From positions 1-64,000 of the forward strand of contig SEEM01000004.1 in assembly GCA_004144595.1 (NCBI GenBank): a DNA stretch of 64,000 nt, read 5' to 3'. This stretch comes from Hyphomicrobiales bacterium (GTDB lineage Bacteria; Pseudomonadota; Alphaproteobacteria; Rhizobiales; Beijerinckiaceae). The notes beneath the pieces are model-generated. The model ran no database searches and was not told the origin of the DNA. It worked only from the letters and a program-made list of their open reading frames with translations. The stretch's first letter is position 1; each line of letters opens with the position of its first letter. This document shows positions 9,155-17,664 of this stretch, piece after piece. The position numbers were made by a program, and so were the translations under genes.

Positions 9155-10570
9155 ATGGTCGCATTCGATGAAATGACCGGTTCGGGAGCCGAGCTGAGGC
9201 CTGCCTACGAGGTTCTGGATCGCTGGCTGAAGGAAGCGCCGCCGGAGATGCTGGCACTCAGGCGCAGCCAGGCGGAGCTGTTCTTCCGCCGCATCGGCAT
9301 CACCTTCGCCGTCTATGGCGACGAGGAATCGACCGAGCGCCTGATCCCGTTCGACATCATCCCGCGGGTGCTGACCAAGCCGGAATGGACCAAGCTGGAG
9401 GCCGGTCTGCGCCAGCGCGTCACCGCCCTCAACATGTTCCTGGCCGACGTCTACGGCCCCAAGGAATGCCTGAAAGCCGGCATCATCCCGCCCGATCTGG
9501 TCTATCGCAACGCCTGCTACCAGCTCGAAATGGTCGATTTCAAGGTGCCGCACGGCATCTACTGCCATATCGCCGGCATCGACGTGGTGCGCGTCGACGC
9601 CGATACCTTCTACGTGCTGGAGGACAACGCGCGGACCCCGTCCGGCGTCTCCTACATGATGGAGAACCGCGAGGTCATGCTGCGGCTCTTCCCGGAGCTG
9701 TTCTCGACCCATCGCGTCGCGCCGGTCGACAATTATCCGGACCAGTTGCTCGCGACCCTGCGATCGGTCGCGCCGCGCAGTTCCTCGGCCGATCCGACGA
9801 TCTGCCTGCTGACGCCCGGCCAGTACAATTCGGCTTTCTACGAGCACTCCTTCCTGGCCGACAAGCTCGGCGTCGAGCTGGTCGAGGGCTCGGACCTGCT
9901 CGTGAAGGACGACGTCGTCTACATGCGCACGACCCAGGGGCCGAAGCGCGTCGACGTGATCTACCGGCGCATCGATGACGATTTCATCGACCCGCTCGCC
10001 TTCCGCAGCGATTCCGTGCTGGGCGTTCCCGGCATCATCGGCGCCTACAAGGCCGGCAACGTCACGCTGGCGAACGCGGTCGGCACCGGCGTCGCCGACG
10101 ACAAGGCGGTCTACAGCTACATGCCGGAGATCGTGAAGTTCTTCACCGGCGAGGAGCCGATCCTGAAGAACGTCCCGACCTTCCGCTGCCGCGAGCCCGA
10201 GGCCAATGCCTATGTGCTCGACAATCTCGACAAGCTCGTCGTCAAGGAGGTCAACGGCTCGGGCGGCTACGGCATGCTCGTCGGCCCGCACGCCAACAAG
10301 GCGCAGATCGAGACCTTCCGGCGCAAGCTGAAAGCCCAGCCGGAAGGCTTCATCGCCCAGCCGACGCTGGCGCTCTCGACCTGCCCGACCTTCGTCGCCT
10401 CGGGTGTCGCACCGCGCCATGTCGACTTGCGCCCCTATGTGCTCTCCGGCGCCAACGGCATCTCCTGCGTGCCCGGCGGGCTGACGCGCGTCGCGCTCAA
10501 GGAAGGTTCGCTCGTCGTCAATTCCAGCCAGGGCGGCGGCACCAAGGACACCTGGGTCCTCGACGCATGA
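9155..10570 (+). CDS. Circularly permuted ATP-grasp protein (COG2308)
   Basis: At 471 residues this is the size of COG2308 proteins, whose ATP-grasp fold is circularly permuted and predicted to make amide or peptide bonds. Recognisable segments are YVLEDNARTPSGVSYMMENR around 150-170, RIDDDFIDPL around 270, and VVKEVNGSGGYGMLVGP around 365. The substrate is unknown. It is the first of four rightward genes (then alpha-E, transglutaminase-like, Anbu) that form a conserved cluster. GGGAAGAGGG precedes the ATG. No promoter box is obvious in the 206-base upstream gap. Confidence 0.9.
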   Translation: MVAFDEMTGSGAELRPAYEVLDRWLKEAPPEMLALRRSQAELFFRRIGITFAVYGDEESTERLIPFDIIPRVLTKPEWTKLEAGLRQRVTALNMFLADVYGPKECLKAGIIPPDLVYRNACYQLEMVDFKVPHGIYCHIAGIDVVRVDADTFYVLEDNARTPSGVSYMMENREVMLRLFPELFSTHRVAPVDNYPDQLLATLRSVAPRSSSADPTICLLTPGQYNSAFYEHSFLADKLGVELVEGSDLLVKDDVVYMRTTQGPKRVDVIYRRIDDDFIDPLAFRSDSVLGVPGIIGAYKAGNVTLANAVGTGVADDKAVYSYMPEIVKFFTGEEPILKNVPTFRCREPEANAYVLDNLDKLVVKEVNGSGGYGMLVGPHANKAQIETFRRKLKAQPEGFIAQPTLALSTCPTFVASGVAPRHVDLRPYVLSGANGISCVPGGLTRVALKEGSLVVNSSQGGGTKDTWVLDA

Positions 10571-10643
10571 GCATCTCGGCCGCGCTCTCGCCAACCGTCG
10601 ATCCGAACAAGCCTGCCATCCCGCGGAAAGGCACACGCTGACC

Positions 10644-11585
10644 ATGCTTTCGCGTACCGCCGATAGCCTTTACTGGGTTTCCCGCTATGTCGAGCGGGCC
10701 GAATATCTCGCCCGCATTCTCGATGCGACGACGCGCCTGACCAACCTGCCGACGACCTATGGCGGCGCCGGCACGGAATGGCAGAGCGCTGTCCTCACCG
10801 CCGGTTGCGAAGAGACCTTCGCCAAGGCCTATGGCGAGGCAAACGAGCGCAATGTCTGCGACTTCCTGACCTTCAATCCCGACAACCCCTCCTCGATCCG
10901 CAACTGCCTTGCCCAGGCGCGCTCGAACGCGCGGGCCGTGCGCACGGCGCTGACCTCGGAGATGTGGGATGCGCTCAACGGGGCCTGGCTGGAGCTGCAG
11001 CGTTTCGAGAAGAAGCGCATGGACCGCGAAGAATTCGCCCGCTTCCTCGACTGGGTGAAGAGCGTCTCGCTCGCCTTCGACGGCTCGGCCTACCGTACCA
11101 TGCTGCGCGACGACGGTTACTGGTTCTCGCGGCTGGGCGTCTATCTCGAGCGCGCCGACAACACCGCGCGCATCCTCGACGTGAAATACCACGTGCTGCT
11201 GCCGGCCGATGAGCAGGTCGGCGGATCGCTCGACTATTTCCAGTGGACCACGGTGCTGCGCGAGGTCTCGGCGCTGACCGCCTATCACTGGGTCTATCGC
11301 GAGGCGGTGAAGCCGATCCTCGTCGCCGATCTCCTGGTTCTGAACCGGCGCATGCCGCGCTCGCTCGCCGCCTGCTACGAGAACATCTCGCGTTTCCTCG
11401 ATGCGCTCGGCGACGCCTATGGCCGCCAGGGCCCCGCCCAGCGCCAGGCCCGCAAGACGCTGGCCGGCCTCAGCAATACGCGGATCGACGATGTCTTCGA
11501 GCATGGCCTGCACGAATTCATCGAGGAGTTCATCACCGAGAACAACCGCCTCGGCCACACCATCTTCGAGCAGTATCTGCAATGA
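10644..11585 (+). CDS. Alpha-E domain protein (COG2307)
   Basis: This 313-residue, mostly helical protein begins MLSRTADSLYWVSRYVERAE, the family signature, in which the conserved glutamate names the alpha-E domain. It almost always travels with the ATP-grasp protein immediately upstream, either as neighbour or fusion, and is assumed to be its partner. No enzymatic motif of its own is known. It is followed after 53 bases by the transglutaminase-like gene. Confidence 0.9.
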   Translation: MLSRTADSLYWVSRYVERAEYLARILDATTRLTNLPTTYGGAGTEWQSAVLTAGCEETFAKAYGEANERNVCDFLTFNPDNPSSIRNCLAQARSNARAVRTALTSEMWDALNGAWLELQRFEKKRMDREEFARFLDWVKSVSLAFDGSAYRTMLRDDGYWFSRLGVYLERADNTARILDVKYHVLLPADEQVGGSLDYFQWTTVLREVSALTAYHWVYREAVKPILVADLLVLNRRMPRSLAACYENISRFLDALGDAYGRQGPAQRQARKTLAGLSNTRIDDVFEHGLHEFIEEFITENNRLGHTIFEQYLQ

Positions 11586-11638
11586 AGTGCTCGCCCGCGC
11601 TCTCGACGCGACTGCCGTAACCTGCCCCGGACTGGACG

Positions 11639-12466
11639 ATGCGGATCAGGATTTCCCATACGATCGGCTACGACTATGCCGAGCCGGCACGCCACATCAC
11701 GCAGATTCTGCGCCTGACGCCGCGCGACCATGACGGGCAGCACGTCATGTCCTGGCGCATCGAGCCGAATGTCGACGGACGCCTGCGTGCCACGCAGGAT
11801 GCCCATGGCAATATCGTGCACAGCTTCTATGCCGACGGGCCGATCTCCTCGCTCGCCATCCGCATCGACGGGCTGATCGAGACGATCGACCTCGCCGGCG
11901 CCGTTCGCGGCGGGCTGGAGCGCGTGCCTTGCGAAGTCTATTGCCGCGACACCCTGCTGACCGAGCAGGACGAAGCCCTGCGCAGCTTCACCGACGAGGT
12001 CACGGCCGGCGCCGGCACGCCACTGTCGCAGATGCACGCATTGATGAACGCCGTCGGCGAGCGGATGGAATGCGTCCCGGTCAGCGGGCGCGTCGGTGTC
12101 GGCGCGGCCGCGGCCTTTGCCGCGCGGAAGGCCATCCCGCAGGACATCGCCCATGTCTTCATGGCCTGCGTCCGGCATCTCGGCCTGCCCGCCCGCTATG
12201 TCTCGGGCTATGTCGCGCAGTCCGACGGTCTGACGCATGGCAATGGCGCCCATGCCTGGGCCGAGGTCCATCTCGACGACTATGGCTGGATCGGCTTCGA
12301 CTGCGCAAACGCGCTCTGTCCGATCGACACGCATGTGCGTGTTGCTATAGGGCTGGACTACGCGGATGCCGCACCGGTTCGCGGCTCCCGCCAGGGGGGC
12401 GAAGGCGAGCACCTCAGCGTCCTCGTCAGCGCCCGCGAAGCGGAAGGCCGCTTCGCCAACCAGTAG
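11639..12466 (+). CDS. Transglutaminase-like cysteine protease (COG1305)
   Basis: The 275-residue protein has the N-terminal beta-rich domain of bacterial transglutaminase-like proteins (MRIRISHTIGYDYAEPA) and a complete papain-like triad: C177 (FMACVRH), H205 (GAHAWAEV) and D221 (IGFDCAN). These residues favour an active peptidase or amidase rather than a decayed copy. There is no signal peptide, so it should act in the cytosol on the product of the neighbouring ATP-grasp or on tagged protein; that link is inferred from the conserved neighbourhood. Confidence 0.88.
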   Translation: MRIRISHTIGYDYAEPARHITQILRLTPRDHDGQHVMSWRIEPNVDGRLRATQDAHGNIVHSFYADGPISSLAIRIDGLIETIDLAGAVRGGLERVPCEVYCRDTLLTEQDEALRSFTDEVTAGAGTPLSQMHALMNAVGERMECVPVSGRVGVGAAAAFAARKAIPQDIAHVFMACVRHLGLPARYVSGYVAQSDGLTHGNGAHAWAEVHLDDYGWIGFDCANALCPIDTHVRVAIGLDYADAAPVRGSRQGGEGEHLSVLVSAREAEGRFANQ

Positions 12467-12515
12467 CCCCCTCCCTTTCAAAGGGGGGCTTGCCAAGACG
12501 ACAGGGAACCAACCC

Positions 12516-13265
12516 GTGACCTATTGCGCCGGAATCCTCGTGCAGGATGGTCTCGTCATGATCGCCGACACCCGTACCAATGCCGGGCTCGACGACATCT
12601 CGACCTTCCGCAAGCTCCACGTCTTCAATTGGCCCGGCGACCGCAATTTCGGCCTGATGACGGCGGGGAACCTGTCGATCACCCAATCGGTGGTCAGCTT
12701 CCTGCACGAAGGGCTGCTCAACCCCGAGACCGGCGAACTCGACACGTTGCAGAACGCGAGTTCGATGTTCAGGGCCGCCCAGCTCGTCGGCCGCTGCATC
12801 CGTCATGTCCGCGAGGTCGATGGCGCGGCCCTGGGGGATGCCGGCGTCAAATTCGAGATCGGCATGCTGTTCGGCGGCCAGATCAAGGGGCAGCCGATGC
12901 GCCTCTTCATGGTCTACAGCGCCGGCAACTTCATCGAATGCGGCATCGATTCGCCGTTTCTGCAGATCGGCGAGCATAAATACGGCAAACCGATCCTCGA
13001 CCGCGCGGTCACCTACAAGACCCATCTCTACGATGCCTTGAAGGTCGGGCTGATCTCGATGGATTCGACCATGCGCTCGAATCTCGGCGTGGGCCTGCCG
13101 ATCGACCTCGTCGTCATCCGGCGGGATGCCGACGATTTCGAGCTCAATCGCCGGATCGAGGCGGGCGAGCCCTATTTTCACGATCTGCGCGAACGCTGGT
13201 CGGCTGCGCTCAGGGCCGCGCATATGGCCATTCCGCGCCCACCCTACGCACCTCCCGGGACTTGA
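12516..13265 (+). CDS. Anbu proteasome-like protease (COG3484)
   Basis: The 249-residue Ntn-hydrolase resembles a proteasome beta subunit and matches the Anbu family. After removal of the initiator, Thr2 in MTYCAGILV would be the N-terminal nucleophile; MIADTRTNAG around residues 15-24 is the conserved Asp/Arg region. Anbu proteins assemble as open rings or helices rather than closed barrels, and a peptide substrate has not been established. The start is a GTG with AGGGA about eight bases upstream; the frame extends further left but only through the 3' end of the preceding gene. This is the last gene of the four-gene cluster. Confidence 0.92.
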   Translation: MTYCAGILVQDGLVMIADTRTNAGLDDISTFRKLHVFNWPGDRNFGLMTAGNLSITQSVVSFLHEGLLNPETGELDTLQNASSMFRAAQLVGRCIRHVREVDGAALGDAGVKFEIGMLFGGQIKGQPMRLFMVYSAGNFIECGIDSPFLQIGEHKYGKPILDRAVTYKTHLYDALKVGLISMDSTMRSNLGVGLPIDLVVIRRDADDFELNRRIEAGEPYFHDLRERWSAALRAAHMAIPRPPYAPPGT

Positions 13266-13351
13266 CCGGCTCAAAACCCCGGCGGCAGGCAACGGGATGT
13301 CAATACTTCAGGCCCTAAAGTAGCAGCACGAAGACCCTTTCTGGACGAATA

Positions 13352-15583
13352 ATGCCCTTATTCAATGCCGCGAAGATGACGAATGCGGGTTCCTCCGCTC
13401 GCATGTTCGCGAGCACCGTGGTGACGCTGGGCTGCGCCTTCCTGCTGCTGATGGCCGCTGGGATCGGCGTCGTCGTCGCGATCACCCGTGAAGCGAATCG
13501 TCTCGAGGCGCAGCGCCAGGGCGAGCGCATCGAAGCCACCGTCAGCGCGCAGATCAAGCTGGGCGAATTGAGGCTCGAACGGCTCGTCGCCGCGGGCGAC
13601 CTGCCCGAAACGTTGCAACAGCCCGGTTCCGCAGCCGCGCTGCAGGTCGCGCTCAGGCGGCTGAGCGGCCAGTTGATGGATTTCGACGGCGCCTATATCG
13701 ACGGAACCGGCGGAACCTTACTCGCCTGGGTCGAAAACCCGACTACCATGGACCATTCCGGTCACGATGGTCCCCATCATATCGACGCGCTGCAGCGCGG
13801 CGCGCAAAACTCATTCGTCGCCGCCGTAATCGGAGACGAGGTCGCACCCCAGTTCGGTGCGGCCCGCTCGACCATCGTGACCGACGGCAGCGAAACCTTG
13901 ATGCTGACGGTGATCGACCTGTCGCGCATCGTCTCGTTCAGCTCCGAAAAGGGCTCGGTGCCGTTGTCCTTCGTCGCCTACCGGCACCTGTCCAGCGCCC
14001 TGCTTTCCGATCTGGCCGAGCGCAACCGCGTCACCGACATTCAGCTCGTGACGGCGCCCCCCGCCGACTCGCTGTCGAAGCTGGGCCTGCGCGCGGCCGA
14101 CGGCAAGACCGCCGCCTGGCTGACCTGGTCGCCCGCCCGCCCCGGCGACGTGATGCTGCGCCGCTTCCTCTGGGCGCTGATCGCGGTTGCGGTGCTGTTC
14201 TCGGCGATCTTCGTCTTCGTCGTCCAGCGCCTGCGCGCCTCGGCCGAGCAGATCGAACTGCGAGAGCGCCAGATCCAGCGCCTCGCCGGCCAGGACGAAC
14301 TGTCCCTGCTGCCGAACCGCCGCAGCTTCGACCTGACGCTCGACCAGACGCTCGCCCATATCCAGGACGATGACGGTCCGACCCTGGCCGTGCTGCTGAT
14401 CGACCTCGATCGCTTCAAGGCGGTCAACGACACCTATGGGCACACCGCCGGCGACGAGCTCATCCGACAGGTCGCCGTCCGCCTCTCCGGCGCCGTGCAG
14501 GTCGGCGACACCGTGGCGCGGCTCGGCGGCGACGAATTCGGCATCATCCAGACGCATTCCACGACGCCGGCCGGCGCCGCGGCGCTGGGCGAGCGCATTC
14601 TGGCCAGTCTCTCCGAACCTTTCCGCATCACCGGCGCCGAAGTCACCATCGGCTCCTCGATCGGCATCGCCATGGCGCCGCGCGACGGCTCCAGCCGGGA
14701 AGCCCTGCTCAAGCTCGCGGACACCGCCCTCTACGAGGCCAAGAATAGTGGCCGCAACCGCTATGCCTTCTTCGAATCGCAGATGAACCGCTCGATGCAG
14801 CTCAAGCGCATGGTCGAGGACGACCTGCGCCACGCCATCGATAACGACGAGCTCATGCTGCATTACCAGCCGCAGGTTTCCGTCGACGGCTCAACCATCG
14901 TCGGCGTCGAGGCCCTGGTGCGCTGGCAGCACCCGGCCCATGGCATGATCCCGCCTTCGGACTTCATCGCCATCGCCGAGGAGCGTGGCCTGATCGTGCC
15001 GCTCAGCGAATGGGTGCTCCGGCGCGCCTGCACCGAGGCCAAGCGCTGGAAGGGCATCCGCCTCGCGGTCAACGTCTCGCCGATCCAGTTCCGTCACAAG
15101 GACTTCGTCGCCAACGTCATCCGCACCATCGCGGAGACGGATTTCGACCCGACCCAGCTCGAGCTGGAACTGACCGAAGGTGTCCTGATCGAGGATGCCG
15201 ACGCCGCAGAAGCTGCGATGATGGACATCCGCGCCCAAGGCGTCGGCCTCGCGCTCGACGATTTCGGCACCGGCTATTCGAGCCTGATCTATCTGCGGCG
15301 CTTCGCATTCGACAAGATCAAGATCGACCGCTCCTTCCTCGAATATATGGAATCGACCGGCGAATCCGCCATCCTCGTCCATTCGATGGCCCATCTCGGG
15401 CGGGCACTCGGCCTGCGCGTCTGTGCCGAGGGCGTCGAGACCGCCGAGCAGCATCGCTTCCTGCAGGCGATCGGCTGCCACGAATTGCAGGGCTTCCTGT
15501 TTTCCAAGGCCGTGCCCGCAGTCGAGATCGACCGCCTGCTCGGCTTGAACAATCCCTTCGCCGAGATCCTCGCCGCCGCCTGA
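13352..15583 (+). CDS. Membrane GGDEF-EAL c-di-GMP enzyme with periplasmic sensor
   Basis: The 743-residue protein has a membrane segment at about 19-43, a periplasmic sensor region to about 268, a second segment at about 270-292, a GGDEF domain and an EAL domain. G392-G393-D394-E395-F396 is intact, but the inhibitory RxxD site five residues before it reads QVGD. EAL (E520), DDFGTGYSSL and AEGVET are intact, so phosphodiesterase activity is likely and cyclase activity possible. It sits 86 bases after the Anbu gene. ATG codons at 13352, 13376 and 13403 are all possible starts; none has a strong ribosome site. Confidence 0.9.
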   Translation: MPLFNAAKMTNAGSSARMFASTVVTLGCAFLLLMAAGIGVVVAITREANRLEAQRQGERIEATVSAQIKLGELRLERLVAAGDLPETLQQPGSAAALQVALRRLSGQLMDFDGAYIDGTGGTLLAWVENPTTMDHSGHDGPHHIDALQRGAQNSFVAAVIGDEVAPQFGAARSTIVTDGSETLMLTVIDLSRIVSFSSEKGSVPLSFVAYRHLSSALLSDLAERNRVTDIQLVTAPPADSLSKLGLRAADGKTAAWLTWSPARPGDVMLRRFLWALIAVAVLFSAIFVFVVQRLRASAEQIELRERQIQRLAGQDELSLLPNRRSFDLTLDQTLAHIQDDDGPTLAVLLIDLDRFKAVNDTYGHTAGDELIRQVAVRLSGAVQVGDTVARLGGDEFGIIQTHSTTPAGAAALGERILASLSEPFRITGAEVTIGSSIGIAMAPRDGSSREALLKLADTALYEAKNSGRNRYAFFESQMNRSMQLKRMVEDDLRHAIDNDELMLHYQPQVSVDGSTIVGVEALVRWQHPAHGMIPPSDFIAIAEERGLIVPLSEWVLRRACTEAKRWKGIRLAVNVSPIQFRHKDFVANVIRTIAETDFDPTQLELELTEGVLIEDADAAEAAMMDIRAQGVGLALDDFGTGYSSLIYLRRFAFDKIKIDRSFLEYMESTGESAILVHSMAHLGRALGLRVCAEGVETAEQHRFLQAIGCHELQGFLFSKAVPAVEIDRLLGLNNPFAEILAAA

Positions 15584-15612
15584 TAAACCACGAGCCGGGC
15601 GCGCGGCGGACC

Positions 15613-16212
15613 CTAGAAGAACAGCTCGTGGATGCCGCTGAAGATCGCGTAGGCGAAGCCTGCGCTGAGCAGCAGGCCGATGGACCCGATCACGGCTCCG
15701 ATGATGATCAGGACCCCGTCCCGCTCGACGAGGCCAAGCCCGACGAGGCAGACCGCGAGCCCGAGCGGAATCTGGCCGATGAATGGCGCGGCCACGATCA
15801 GGCCGAGCGCCAGGGTCAGGATCACCATCCCCAGTACCGGAATGGCGTAAGCCCCGCCCAGCATCGTCAGGCGCGGCTTGGAGAAGCGTTCTAGCCAGGT
15901 GAGCGCCGGCAGCGCCCGCGCCACGGCCCGGTTGAGCTCCGGCTTGCCGATGCTGCGTGCAAGCAGCGCCTGCGGCAGCCACGGCATCCGCCGCCCGGTC
16001 AGCATCTGCACGGCGACGAAGGCGAGCACGAGGCCGCAGACGAGCGGGATCGGCGGCGGCATCGGCAGGCAGTTCGGCAGGCCGAGCAGCACGACGAGCA
16101 GCGCATAGGCTCGGTCCTGCAGTGCTGCGACGATCGTGCCGACGGCGATGCGCTCCCCGGGCAGACCCGCCAGCGCCGTCAAAAGTCCAGATGTACGCAG
16201 GGGAGATGACAA
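15613..16212 (-). CDS. ExoD-family membrane protein
   Basis: The 199-residue inner-membrane protein has the ExoD pattern: a soluble N-terminal helix pair, a proline-rich PNCLPMPPPIPL segment near residue 46, and several C-terminal hydrophobic helices. ExoD was named from rhizobial exopolysaccharide mutants, but its molecular role is unclear. The only start available after an upstream stop is a TTG at 16212 with no obvious ribosome site, so the exact N-terminus is uncertain. It converges on the GGDEF-EAL gene. Confidence 0.8.
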   Translation of the reverse strand: MSSPLRTSGLLTALAGLPGERIAVGTIVAALQDRAYALLVVLLGLPNCLPMPPPIPLVCGLVLAFVAVQMLTGRRMPWLPQALLARSIGKPELNRAVARALPALTWLERFSKPRLTMLGGAYAIPVLGMVILTLALGLIVAAPFIGQIPLGLAVCLVGLGLVERDGVLIIIGAVIGSIGLLLSAGFAYAIFSGIHELFF

Positions 16213-16340
16213 AGGAGCAGGCCGTACCGGAGCGGAGACGCCCGCCTAGCACGGCCGGACACCCGCCAACAAGCGAGCCGGACGCAGGTTCTCGATGCCC
16301 CTGGCACGGGGCCGGCAGGTCGGCGAAGCACCTCGTGCAT

Positions 16341-16398
16341 CGAACCGAATGGTGGCAACCGGCTTCCGGGAAAAGCCGATGCGGAATCAGGGGCTGGA
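16341..16398. repeat. Dispersed intergenic repeat family 1, copy C
   Basis: CGAACCGAATGGTGGCAACC then GGCTTCCGGGAAAAGCCGAT then GCGGAATCAG is a diverged copy of the unit at 2748 and 17611. It sits in the 217-base gap between the ExoD-like and Usg-like genes, which otherwise shows no gene. Confidence 0.5.
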
Positions 16399-16429
16399 GT
16401 ATCGGGCTGACGATCGTCGGCCCGATACG

Positions 16430-16702
16430 CTAATTCAGGGTCAGCACACCGTTCAGGTTACGGATTTCCGCCGGCTTGATCAGACGCGAATGGGCAACGG
16501 TTATGGAATGGAGAGGCCCTTCCAGTTCCCGCTTCCAGAACGTCAGGAAGGCCTGCAGCACCGGGAAGCGCGGCGCCAGGTCGTATTGCTGCCAGATATA
16601 GGTTTGCAGGACGCTGAGATGATCCGGCATGCGGTAGAGGATCGTTGCCGTGGTCAACCCGTAGCCTTCGAGTTGCCGGATGAAATCGGTCGAAACCATC
16701 AT
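16430..16702 (-). CDS. usg: Usg family protein
   Basis: A 90-residue protein beginning MMVSTDFIRQLEGYGLTTA with ILYRMPDH, WQQYDLAPRFP and FLTFWKRELEG matches the small Usg family of alphaproteobacteria, first named upstream of trp genes in Caulobacter. Its function is unknown. The start is set by GGAGG seven bases before the ATG-ATG pair at 16702/16699; the longer open frame upstream is noise. It is divergent from the BcsS-like gene. Confidence 0.82.
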   Translation of the reverse strand: MMVSTDFIRQLEGYGLTTATILYRMPDHLSVLQTYIWQQYDLAPRFPVLQAFLTFWKRELEGPLHSITVAHSRLIKPAEIRNLNGVLTLN

Positions 16703-16859
16703 CACCTGCCCTCCGTTGCGGACTGAATGCTTTGCCGCATAGAGAGAGCCTGCTCCCGCCTGGTTAACAAAAGCTTGCCAGCCAACCGCGGAACTGCTGC
16801 ACTCCTGCGGCAGGCTGCCCGCCAGGGCGGACTGCGCGACTGCGGGCGTGGGGACTTGC

Positions 16860-17591
16860 GTGGCGTACCGAGTGGGCAAGGCCGGACTGGCCGGGCTGGC
16901 GATGATCTTCGCCGCTGCCCTGATCTCTGCCGCCCGCGCCCAGGAAGAAGATGCCGAGCCGACCCCGCTCTCGATGGTCATCTTCGGTTCCATGGAAGCG
17001 GGGCCAACCAAGGCCTTTCTCTCCGTCGGGATGAAGCGCGCCATCGGTGGTGGCCTCTCCGACAGCGGCTTTCGCCTCTTCGTCAAGGCCGGCGGCGCAC
17101 AGGAGCAGACCCGCCGCCACAGGCCGCACGGCGTCACCTACAAAAGCGAAGCGCAGGCCCTTCTCGGCTATGAATGGCGCATCGGCAGCAGCTTTCTCGC
17201 GCTCTATGCCGGCTCGGACACCGAAACCGAGCAGCGGGTCGAAGCCTTCGGTCCGTCCTTCACGGCGACCCGCTATGGGGCACGGGTGCAGGCCGATCTC
17301 TGGATCGTCCCCGCACCGGGAATGGTCGTCCAGGCCAATGCCTATCTATCCTCGCTGAACGGGCGCCTCTGGGCGCGCGTCGCGCCGGGCTGGCAACTAC
17401 CCGCGGGATTCTATGTCGGTCCCGAGTTCGAGGCCTACGGCGATCGCAACTACCGCAAATATCGGCTGGGTCTCCACCTCACCGGCCTGCGCTTCCTCGG
17501 GCTGGACTGGCGCTTGTCCGGCGGCCTTCAGCAGTCGAGCGACCGCCCCTCGGCCTATTACGGGACGCTCGGGCTGCATTGGCAGCGCTGA
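16860..17591 (+). CDS. BcsS-like cellulose biosynthesis protein, secreted
   Basis: The 243-residue protein has a signal peptide with likely cleavage at ARA/Q near residue 28. The mature part, with VIFGSMEAG, FLSVGMKRAIGGG, and repeated amphipathic strands ending in GTLGLHWQR, resembles the outer-membrane-barrel-like BcsS family of Hyphomicrobiales. No cellulose synthase gene is nearby, so the name rests on similarity by eye. GTG at 16860 has GGGGA five to six bases upstream; a GTG at 16848 is the alternative. Confidence 0.62.
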   Translation: MAYRVGKAGLAGLAMIFAAALISAARAQEEDAEPTPLSMVIFGSMEAGPTKAFLSVGMKRAIGGGLSDSGFRLFVKAGGAQEQTRRHRPHGVTYKSEAQALLGYEWRIGSSFLALYAGSDTETEQRVEAFGPSFTATRYGARVQADLWIVPAPGMVVQANAYLSSLNGRLWARVAPGWQLPAGFYVGPEFEAYGDRNYRKYRLGLHLTGLRFLGLDWRLSGGLQQSSDRPSAYYGTLGLHWQR

Positions 17592-17610
17592 GAAGGCGCT
17601 CTGGAGCTCC

Positions 17611-17664
17611 GGCCCGAAATGTGGGACGCGGCTTTCGAGAAAATCCGATGCAGAATCAAGGACC
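17611..17664. repeat. Dispersed intergenic repeat family 1, copy B
   Basis: GGCCCGAAATGTGGGACGCG then GCTTTCGAGAAAATCCGATG then CAGAATCAAGGACC is the closest relative of copy A at 2748-2802. It fills the gap between the convergent BcsS-like and MoeA-MocA genes. Confidence 0.6.

Noticed and set aside
13811-14863. 350-codon leftward open frame opposite the GGDEF region
   Set aside because: Antisense to an unmistakable GGDEF-EAL gene; a product of high GC in third positions.
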